Origin: an uncultured Bacteroidota bacterium
GTDB taxonomy: Bacteria > Bacteroidota > Bacteroidia > Chitinophagales > Chitinophagaceae
DNA: 64,000 nt
Direction of reading: 5' to 3'
Assembly: GCA_903829015.1 (NCBI GenBank)
Contig: CAIKOJ010000220.1
Span: forward strand, 1 to 64,000
The translations under genes and the position numbers were made by a program. Below, in pieces: positions 7,740 to 14,760 of the stretch. The notes below the pieces were generated by a model. The model was not told where the DNA came from, ran no database searches, and saw nothing but the letters and a program-made list of their open reading frames with translations. Every line of letters starts with the position of its first letter. The first letter of the stretch is position 1.

Positions 7740-8687
7740 ATGCGACTCAGGTATATCCTTAGCTTGTTATTCTTATTGTTCTGTATGGGTTTTACCCGCA
7801 CCTCCAATGCGCAGGATGCATTCAGGGAATATGTGAATCAGGACGGGTGGTCGATTGGTATGCATGTGGGTTTGGCGGATCTTTGGGGTGACGTAGGTAC
7901 CAAATCCATGGTCACTCATTATACAAACAATAAGTATTTTGATAAAGTAGCCGTGATCGGTGGTCTATTCGGACGTTATTCTATCCACCCTTGTCTTGCA
8001 GTTAGGCTGCAGTTGGGTTACGGTACGCTTTATGCAACTGATAAATGGAATTCAGCCGAAGCTAATACTGTTACCTTGCAGGGCGATGATGCTTTCCAGC
8101 GTTATTCCCGCGCCCAGAATGTTAAAGACTACATTTTTGAAGGTACAGTGCTTTTCGAATTGAATTTCATGCGGTTCAATCCAGAATCTCGTAAAGCGGC
8201 GAAAAAAGGACAACCATTTTTAGCACTTGGTTTTTCTTACTTCCATTTTACTCCATACAGCACTGTTGGCAACACCAGCGCCTGGGTTGCTATCCATGAT
8301 CTGAACCTTGAAGGTCAGGGCTGGGGCAATGGTTACCCAAAACAATATAAACTATGGCAACCTGCTATTCCGATAGCTTTCGGCTATAAATGGGATTTAA
8401 GTCAGCACATCAATTTCGGAATTGAATACATGTATCGTTATACGTTTACAGACTATCTCGATGGTGTAAGCGGTAAATACGTAGACCCTGCCGAATACAA
8501 AAAGCACATGTCGGCATCAAATGCAGCTGTTGCTGAGCAAGTAGCAGACAAAGGATATTACATGGGTCTGGCTCCAAAAAATACTGCCGGCAATTTAAGA
8601 GGTAATGCGAGCAACAAAGATGCTTACTCTACTATTACTTTCACTCTGGCTTACAAGATCAATACCAACACCCGCAGGTGGTGGTAA
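7740..8687 (+). CDS. Outer-membrane beta-barrel protein
   Basis: A 315-residue exported protein. The N-terminus MRLRYILSLLFLLFCMGF ends near SNAQ, a Bacteroidota signal-peptide cleavage style. The mature protein has amphipathic strands (GWSIGMHVGLADLWGD, FGRYSIHPCLAVRLQLGYG, FLALGFSYFHF, IPIAFGYKWDL, NFGIEYMYRYTFTDYLDG, STITFTLAYKIN) and ends in NTRRWW, an aromatic C-terminus suitable for barrel insertion. It resembles PorT/DUF6089-type barrels that are often lipid- or T9SS-associated, but I do not recognise the specific family. It starts 30 bases after the crotonase and is followed by a bidirectional terminator. Confidence 0.7.
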   Translation: MRLRYILSLLFLLFCMGFTRTSNAQDAFREYVNQDGWSIGMHVGLADLWGDVGTKSMVTHYTNNKYFDKVAVIGGLFGRYSIHPCLAVRLQLGYGTLYATDKWNSAEANTVTLQGDDAFQRYSRAQNVKDYIFEGTVLFELNFMRFNPESRKAAKKGQPFLALGFSYFHFTPYSTVGNTSAWVAIHDLNLEGQGWGNGYPKQYKLWQPAIPIAFGYKWDLSQHINFGIEYMYRYTFTDYLDGVSGKYVDPAEYKKHMSASNAAVAEQVADKGYYMGLAPKNTAGNLRGNASNKDAYSTITFTLAYKINTNTRRWW

Positions 8688-8704
8688 TAAAAATATCGCT
8701 GAAT

Positions 8705-8732
8705 AAAAAAACCGCCAGTTGGCGGTTTTTTT
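8705..8732. terminator. Bidirectional terminator
   Basis: A-rich CCGCC pairs with GGCGG around AGTT, flanked by seven A and seven T. It separates the convergent barrel gene and the B12 adenosyltransferase gene. Confidence 0.9.
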
Positions 8733-8736
8733 ATTT

Positions 8737-9294
8737 CTATAGCCTTGCACGCCACGGTATCTCCGGCGCATTTTTTAAATGCCCGATGTACCTCGCCAGC
8801 ACAAACAAATAATCAGATAATCTGTTTAAATAAGTGATCACGAGCTGTGGCACGTCTTCACCTTGCTCCTGCATACCTACACAAATACGCTCAGCCCTGC
8901 GACACACACACCGTGCCACATGACAGGCCGATGATGCCGCATTGCCACCAGGCAGTATGAAAGAACGCATTTCAGGTAAGACTTCATTCATCGTATCTAT
9001 TCGCTGTTCCAACCAGATGATATCAGCATCATGCAGGTCGGGCAAACTAATCTTCACATCCTTGCCCGGATCCGTAGCCAGCACAGAGCCTATCGTAAAT
9101 AATCTGTCCTGCACTTCACGCAGCGCTTCAGCAATAGCAGCATTGCCGCAAATATCACTCACCATACCCAGGTAGGAGTTCAGCTCATCCACTGTGCCGT
9201 AGCTTTCTATACGTATATGGTTCTTTGATACACGAGTACCCCCTATAAGGCTGGTTGCCCCTTTATCCCCTGTCTTTGTATATATTTTGAACAT
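8737..9294 (-). CDS. Cob(I)alamin adenosyltransferase, PduO type
   Basis: A 185-residue enzyme that transfers the adenosyl group of ATP to cob(I)alamin, making adenosylcobalamin. The start MFKIYTKTGDKGATSLIGG contains the TKTGDKG nucleotide loop. YGTVDELNSYLG, FILPGG and the C-terminal RRAER motif (the arginine/ATP contacts) are all present, and the length is typical of PduO-type ATR. It belongs with the B12-binding mutase subunit at 6462, which needs this cofactor. It lies 45 bases after the ABC ATPase on the same strand and might share a transcript. No B12 riboswitch is visible upstream. Confidence 0.93.
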   Translation of the reverse strand: MFKIYTKTGDKGATSLIGGTRVSKNHIRIESYGTVDELNSYLGMVSDICGNAAIAEALREVQDRLFTIGSVLATDPGKDVKISLPDLHDADIIWLEQRIDTMNEVLPEMRSFILPGGNAASSACHVARCVCRRAERICVGMQEQGEDVPQLVITYLNRLSDYLFVLARYIGHLKNAPEIPWRARL

Positions 9295-9339
9295 AGTATT
9301 TTAAATAGCACCACAGAATTAATCGTGCGGTTTTGGAAA

Positions 9340-10047
9340 TTAAATAGCCGACGTCAGGATCGGCTGCTGCTTAGCATCAGTTTCCACCATACCATCCTTT
9401 ATGCGTATCACCCTGTGAGTATATCTGGCTATATCCTCTTCGTGCGTTACAAGAACTACTGTATTACCCTGGTCGTGTATCTTACTGAATAGGTCCATTA
9501 TCTCTACAGAAGTCTTACTATCCAGATTACCGGTAGGCTCATCGGCCAGTAGCAAAGATGGATTGTTGATCAGCGCTCTGGCTATCGCCACCCGCTGGCT
9601 CTGCCCACCTGAAAGTTCGTTTGGTTTATGGTGTGCCCGATCTGCAAGTCCCACCTTGTCTAGCATAGCCCTTGCGCGTTCTTCTCGCTCCTTCTTACTG
9701 GCCCCCGCATATATAAGTGGCAATGCTACATTCTCCCATGCTGTTAGCCTCGGCAGCAAGTTGAACTGCTGAAAAACAAACCCGATTTCTATGTTCCGCA
9801 CATCAGCCAGTTGGTCGTCCTCCATATTGCTCACATCCTTGTCGTTCAGAATATACTTGCCTCCGCTGGGTGTATCCAGGCACCCAAGTATATTCATCAG
9901 TGTAGATTTACCAGACCCAGACGGACCCATAAGTGCCACATATTCATTTTGGTTGATCACCAGATTGATACCCTTGAGCACAGGTAGTTCCTGTTTTCCC
10001 AGAAAGTAACTTTTCTTAATGTCATTGAGCCGGATAACCTCTTTCAT
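9340..10047 (-). CDS. ABC transporter ATP-binding protein (MacB/LolD type)
   Basis: A 235-residue ATPase. Walker [10 protein letters not shown] is at residues 41-49, the Q-loop Gln near 93, the signature LSGGQ at 145-149 and Walker B LLLADE at 165-170, followed by the D-loop PTGNLD. The 35-residue start, the [20 protein letters not shown] stretch and the DSKTS end of the D-loop are typical of the MacB/LolD/FtsE class, which works with a separate FtsX-like permease to extract or move lipoproteins or other molecules. No permease gene is adjacent, so the partner is encoded elsewhere. The cognate substrate cannot be told. Confidence 0.88.
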   Translation of the reverse strand: MKEVIRLNDIKKSYFLGKQELPVLKGINLVINQNEYVALMGPSGSGKSTLMNILGCLDTPSGGKYILNDKDVSNMEDDQLADVRNIEIGFVFQQFNLLPRLTAWENVALPLIYAGASKKEREERARAMLDKVGLADRAHHKPNELSGGQSQRVAIARALINNPSLLLADEPTGNLDSKTSVEIMDLFSKIHDQGNTVVLVTHEEDIARYTHRVIRIKDGMVETDAKQQPILTSAI

Positions 10048-10132
10048 GCCTTGTTAAATCAGTAGTAAATAGGCCGCAATACATTATCATTGTAACCTGA
10101 TTTTCAAAATTACGCATAATTTCACCTTTTAT

Positions 10133-10945
10133 ATGCTTTGTTTTCCAAATTGTAAGATCAATATAGGGTTATACATCACCCATAAAAGGGCAGATGGTTA
10201 CCATGACATTGAAACAGTTTTCCTCCCGGTGCAGTTGCGCGATATACTCGAAATAGTACCGGCTGAAAAAGACCAGATGCATATGAGTGGACTCACTGTT
10301 GCGGGCAGCTTTAGCGATAATCTGGTTTGGAAAGCTTTGCAGCTACTTAGAGCATCGTACCCGGATAAAATACCTGCGATAGATATTTACCTGCACAAAG
10401 TGATACCTATGGGTGCGGGGCTTGGCGGTGGTTCTGCCGACGGTGCGTTTATGCTACAGTTGCTCAACAATTATTTCAAACTGCAGCTTAGCAATGAACA
10501 ACTGGCTCAATACGCCCTCCAGTTGGGCAGTGATTGTCCATTCTTTATTTATAACACGCCACAGCTTGCGAGCGGAAGGGGAGAAAAACTAAAGCCCATT
10601 GCGCTTGATCTCTCTGCATACAGCCTGCAGTTAATTTGCCCGGAAGTGCATGTATCTACCGCGCAGGCTTTTTCAATGATCAAACCACAGGCAGCGCCTA
10701 TAGATTTGAGTTCGTTGTCTTCAACTCCTGTTGAACAATGGAAAGAGAAGGTGAGTAATGATTTTGAATTGCCGGTTTTTGAAAAGCACCCTGCCCTGTC
10801 TGAAATCAAAAATCAATTGTATAATCAAGGTGCGGTCTATGCATCTATGAGTGGCAGTGGGTCTGCGCTTTACGGCATTTTCCCAAAAGGTAGCAGGGCA
10901 ACAGTTAAGTCAGATGTGGCTTTTAAAGAGTTTTTTGTAGCGTAG
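10133..10945 (+). CDS. ispE: 4-diphosphocytidyl-2-C-methyl-D-erythritol kinase
   Basis: A 270-residue GHMP kinase of the non-mevalonate isoprenoid pathway; it phosphorylates CDP-ME using ATP in the cytoplasm. The N-terminal PNCKINIGLYITHKRADGYHDIETVF is the classic IspE opening with the catalytic Lys near residue 8. The GHMP ATP-binding loop PMGAGLGGGSADGA sits at about residues 92-104. The C-terminal MSGSGSALYGIF is the third GHMP motif. The frame begins at an ATG directly at this motif. It is divergent from the ABC ATPase gene. Its presence means this organism makes isopentenyl diphosphate by the MEP pathway. Confidence 0.96.
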   Translation: MLCFPNCKINIGLYITHKRADGYHDIETVFLPVQLRDILEIVPAEKDQMHMSGLTVAGSFSDNLVWKALQLLRASYPDKIPAIDIYLHKVIPMGAGLGGGSADGAFMLQLLNNYFKLQLSNEQLAQYALQLGSDCPFFIYNTPQLASGRGEKLKPIALDLSAYSLQLICPEVHVSTAQAFSMIKPQAAPIDLSSLSSTPVEQWKEKVSNDFELPVFEKHPALSEIKNQLYNQGAVYASMSGSGSALYGIFPKGSRATVKSDVAFKEFFVA

Positions 10946-10976
10946 CATTTTAAGAAGAAATATTGAATCAGAATTT

Positions 10977-12014
10977 ATGGAATTAGGTTTAAGCACATTT
11001 GGAGAGATCCCAATAGAACATATATCGGGCAATGCAGTCAACTCGCACCGCCGCATCGATCAGTTGATGCAGGAAGCACAATTGGCAGACGAACTCGGGC
11101 TCGATGTCTTTGCACTCGGCGAACACCACCGCCCGGACTTTGTGATCTCCGCACCCGAAGTAGTGCTGGCTGGTATTGCCACAGTTACAAAGCGAATCAG
11201 GCTTTCCTCGGCAGTCACTGTACTCTCTTCAGCCGACCCTGTACGGGTATTTCAAAATTTCAGTTCCCTTGATCTTTTGTCTAAAGGAAGGGCGGAAATC
11301 ATGGCCGGCAGAGGCTCCTTCATTGAGTCATTCCCGCTGTTTGGGTATGAACTCGACGACTATGACGAACTTTTTACTGAGAAGTTAGACCTGTTGATGA
11401 AAATCAACGAAACCGAGCTCGTTACCTGGAGTGGCATGCATCGTGCGCCAATCAAAAACCTCGGTGTGTACCCTCGACCATATCAGGAAAAACTGCCGAT
11501 ATGGATAGCCGTAGGTGGCACCCCGGCATCGGTGATCAGAGCGGGCAAACTGAATCTACCACTCACCATTGCTATACTTGGCGGTCAGCCAGCGCACTTC
11601 CAGCCGTTGGTAAGGCTATACCGCGAATCGGCAGCTAAAGCTGGCCACGATGTGGCAAAACTGCAATTTGCAGTCAACCAGCATATGTACATCGCCGAAT
11701 CATCGCAGCAGGCATCAGATGAATTCTGGCCGGTATACAGCAAAATGATGAACCGGATAGGTAAAGAAAGGGGCTGGTCGCCAATTACCAGAGAGCAGTT
11801 TGAATACATGCGTATGCCCAATGGCTCACTTATGGTTGGCAGCCCTGAAGAAGTAGCTGAAAAGATCATTAGCGAATACGGGGTCTTTGGTAACACCCGT
11901 TTTCTTGCACAAATTATCGCAGGAGATATTCCACACGATAAAATCCTTAATTCAATCAGATTGTTTGCAACCAGAGTCGCTCCAATAGTAAGAAATGCTC
12001 TTGGCAAAGATTGA
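10977..12014 (+). CDS. Luciferase-like (LLM class) flavin-dependent oxidoreductase
   Basis: A 345-residue TIM-barrel FMN-dependent monooxygenase family member. MELGLSTFGEIP, DVFALGEHHRPDF (the conserved His-His), IRLSSAVTVLSSADPVR, GRAEIMAGRGSFIESFPLFGY and PIWIAVGGTPASVIRAGKL are family motifs. Such enzymes oxidise diverse organic substrates with reduced flavin supplied by a partner reductase. The natural substrate is unknown and no reductase lies beside it. It begins 31 bases after ispE, so readthrough or cotranscription is possible. Its end is followed by the Cys-rich protein and TonB receptor genes. Confidence 0.88.
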   Translation: MELGLSTFGEIPIEHISGNAVNSHRRIDQLMQEAQLADELGLDVFALGEHHRPDFVISAPEVVLAGIATVTKRIRLSSAVTVLSSADPVRVFQNFSSLDLLSKGRAEIMAGRGSFIESFPLFGYELDDYDELFTEKLDLLMKINETELVTWSGMHRAPIKNLGVYPRPYQEKLPIWIAVGGTPASVIRAGKLNLPLTIAILGGQPAHFQPLVRLYRESAAKAGHDVAKLQFAVNQHMYIAESSQQASDEFWPVYSKMMNRIGKERGWSPITREQFEYMRMPNGSLMVGSPEEVAEKIISEYGVFGNTRFLAQIIAGDIPHDKILNSIRLFATRVAPIVRNALGKD

Positions 12015-12113
12015 ACTAATCGCTGATCTTTTAGTTTACAACGCTATTTATTTGCGTAATAAATTTCAACTGAGCTAACCGTTTTATCAACCTTTAATAC
12101 CTAAATTCGTACA

Positions 12114-12434
12114 GTGAGATTGTTTACGTTCATATTTTCCATCTACATATTGCTCCTAACCGCAGTACCATGCTGTGCTTTCGACGATTGCGAGGATAAC
12201 CATGAAGTGACAAAACAAAGTGGTACGGAAAACAAAACACCCGAAAAAGATAAAGGCTGTAATAACTGCTCGCCGTTTTTTAGTTGTCACTGCTGTTCCG
12301 GTTTCATCATTCAGGATAGGCTTACTATAATTCAAATCCCGGCTGTCTACTCCGATAAAACATTCAGCCCACGGTGCACCAATTATCAACAGAACTACAT
12401 TGAATTATACTGGCATCCTCCCCGGATTTCCTGA
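12114..12434 (+). CDS. Small Cys-rich secreted protein (DUF6660-like)
   Basis: A 106-residue exported protein using a GTG start at 12114, the only start before the signal peptide MRLFTFIFSIYILLLTAVPCCA. The mature part is acidic/lysine rich and then has a Cys cluster (CNNCSPFFSCHCC, about residues 49-61) that could bind metal or form disulfides. The pattern matches the DUF6660-type small proteins that in Bacteroidota commonly precede a TonB-dependent receptor, often near copper or other heavy-metal genes. The receptor start lies 66 bases downstream, so the two are likely cotranscribed. A metal-related role is inferred, not shown. Confidence 0.7.
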   Translation: MRLFTFIFSIYILLLTAVPCCAFDDCEDNHEVTKQSGTENKTPEKDKGCNNCSPFFSCHCCSGFIIQDRLTIIQIPAVYSDKTFSPRCTNYQQNYIELYWHPPRIS

Positions 12435-12499
12435 TGTATTTTTCCAATTGTTTTTTTTTGAATCCACAATTTCCAATTAAGTTCATTAAATAAATAGTA

Positions 12500-14677
12500 A
12501 TGAGACTAATGATTATTTTGGCGTTGGCCTTTCTGGCCATGCCATCCCTATATGCGCAAAACAATTTTATTGCGAAGGTCAAAGACAAAACGTCGCGCGA
12601 ACCAATAGCTGGTGCAACTGCCAGCCTGCCCGGTACCGAAATCGGCAATGCTGCCGATGAAAACGGCTTGGTAATTCTACACAATGTTCCGCAAACAAAA
12701 CTACTGATCCGCTTTTCGGCATTAGGCTACATCCCAACTCAGGACAGTTTCTCTGCTTCTTCTGCCTTAACCGATACCCTTATCATCTACATGGAGGCCG
12801 ATGAAATGGAAGAGGTACATGTAAGCACCACACGCAGCACTCGTACTATACAGGATATTCCAACCCGTATAGAAATAATAGGTGGGGAAGAAGTGGAAGA
12901 AAAGGCCAATATGAAGCCAGGAGACATCAGAATGCTGCTAAGTGAAAGTACAGGCATTCAAATGCTGCAAACCTCGGCCACTACCGGCAATGCATCCATA
13001 CGCATTCAGGGTATGGATGGTCGCTATACACAGATTCTAAAAGACGGGTTCCCGCTGTACGCAGGTTTTTCATCCGGTCTCGGACTGTTACAAACTCCCC
13101 CACTTGACCTCAAACAAGTAGAAATTGTTAAAGGATCATCCTCAACATTGTATGGCGGAGGCGCCATTGCCGGACTAGTAAATCTGATATCAAAAACACC
13201 CGCAAAGGAACGAGAATTGCGCTTCCTAATAAACACCACATCAGCGGGTGGACTAGATCTGAATGGCTATTTCGGACAGAGGTTCGGAAAAACAGGCCTT
13301 ACTTTATATGCAGCCAGAAACAGCAATTCACCATACGACCCTGCCGGCACTGGTCTCACTGCTATTCCGGAATTTGAACGGTATACAATTAATCCCAGAC
13401 TGTTCTTTTATCTCAATGATAAGATCGATGTGGTACTTGGCTTCAATGCTTCCAGCGAGAACCGAACTGGTGGCGATATGCAGTATATCAAAGGGCATGA
13501 AGACAGCGTCCATGCTTATTTCGAAAGAAATATTTCTCAGCGTATCAGCAGTCAGGCCGAAATTAAGATCAGGGTAAAACCTAAAGGGCTGCTTTCAATT
13601 AAGAACAGCGTAGACCATTTCGACAGAGTGATTAAAACTCCGGGATACACGTTTGATGGCACTCAATTAGCTACATTTACTGAAGTAAACTTTTCAACAG
13701 AAAAAAGCGGCAGCGAATTCACCTTCGGTGCAAATCTTTTTACAGATCAATTTACCGAGAACAAAACCAGCTCCGTTACTGATCGAGACTACACACAAAC
13801 CACAGTAGGTGTTTTCGCTCAGAACACCTGGGACATCAGCAAATATTTTGCTTTAGAAAGTGGCCTGAGAGGCGACTATGTACTGGAATACGGGGCGGCG
13901 ATTTTGCCGCGTGCCTCTTTACTATATAAGGCCAGTAATAAGCTGTCTTCCAGACTGACCGCAGGCTTAGGCTACAAAACACCCTCTGTTTTCTCGGAAG
14001 AAAGTGAACGTATACAGTACCGGAATGTAGCCCCGGTGTCACCTGATTCAAACAAACTCGAAAAAAGCTATGGAGGCAATTGGGACATTAACTACAGAAC
14101 TTCTCTTGCAGATAACAAAATCACAATTTCTATTAACCAGTTATTCTTCTTTACACATCTGGATAACCCACTTCTGCTTTCCTCGTCTGCCCCCGGGCAG
14201 TTTCGCTTTCAGAATATAACTGGCCATATTGATGCACAAGGCTCTGAAACAAATATCAAGATCGGGTTGGGGCATTTTAAGCTTTTTCTGGGGTATACCT
14301 ACACCCATACTCATATACATACAGCAAATTCAATCCAGGAATCAACACTAACCCCTGCACACCACACGAACTCTGTGCTGATGTTTGAAGTGGAGGACAA
14401 ATGGAAACTCGGTCTTGAAGGTTATTATTACAGCAGCCAGAAACTCAGCGATGGGACAACCGGACGAGACTATTGGCTATGCGGTTTTATGGCTGAGAGG
14501 ATTTGGAAACGATTTTCGCTGTTTATAAATTTTGAGAATTTTCTGGATAACAGACAATCGAAATTTGGCAGTATATACACCGGAAGTATAACCTCACCCG
14601 TTTTCAAGGATATTTATGCACCACTAGATGGTTTTGTGATCAATGGCGGCTTAAAACTCAATCTCTCTGCAAAATAG
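12500..14677 (+). CDS. TonB-dependent outer-membrane receptor
   Basis: A 725-residue receptor. The signal peptide (MRLMIILALAFLAMPSLYAQ) is followed by a carboxypeptidase-like regulatory domain (FIAKVKDKTSREPIAGATA to about residue 95), a plug (EIIGGEEVEEKANMKPGDIRM to SSSTLYGGGAIAGLVNLISK) and a C-terminal beta barrel ending with a GGLKLNLSAK strand. The plug motif SSSTLYGGGAIAG is classic. TonB-ExbBD energy drives uptake of a metal complex, siderophore or vitamin across the outer membrane. The upstream Cys-rich DUF6660-like gene favours a metal substrate; cobalamin is possible given nearby B12 genes but there is no direct support. No SusD partner follows, so it is not a glycan-uptake pair. 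Confidence 0.9.
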   Translation: MRLMIILALAFLAMPSLYAQNNFIAKVKDKTSREPIAGATASLPGTEIGNAADENGLVILHNVPQTKLLIRFSALGYIPTQDSFSASSALTDTLIIYMEADEMEEVHVSTTRSTRTIQDIPTRIEIIGGEEVEEKANMKPGDIRMLLSESTGIQMLQTSATTGNASIRIQGMDGRYTQILKDGFPLYAGFSSGLGLLQTPPLDLKQVEIVKGSSSTLYGGGAIAGLVNLISKTPAKERELRFLINTTSAGGLDLNGYFGQRFGKTGLTLYAARNSNSPYDPAGTGLTAIPEFERYTINPRLFFYLNDKIDVVLGFNASSENRTGGDMQYIKGHEDSVHAYFERNISQRISSQAEIKIRVKPKGLLSIKNSVDHFDRVIKTPGYTFDGTQLATFTEVNFSTEKSGSEFTFGANLFTDQFTENKTSSVTDRDYTQTTVGVFAQNTWDISKYFALESGLRGDYVLEYGAAILPRASLLYKASNKLSSRLTAGLGYKTPSVFSEESERIQYRNVAPVSPDSNKLEKSYGGNWDINYRTSLADNKITISINQLFFFTHLDNPLLLSSSAPGQFRFQNITGHIDAQGSETNIKIGLGHFKLFLGYTYTHTHIHTANSIQESTLTPAHHTNSVLMFEVEDKWKLGLEGYYYSSQKLSDGTTGRDYWLCGFMAERIWKRFSLFINFENFLDNRQSKFGSIYTGSITSPVFKDIYAPLDGFVINGGLKLNLSAK

Positions 14678-14760
14678 TAAGGGTTTGGGTGTTTTTTGTT
14701 TGTCCCAATAGCTTGCTATTCGTTGTTGTTTTTATAATTTTATAATCTTCTAAAGAATCT

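Noticed and set aside
12015-12113. B12 riboswitch before the Cys-rich protein and TonB receptor
   Set aside because: No B12 box or matching stem structure is seen in the short upstream region, nor upstream of 6462 or 9294.
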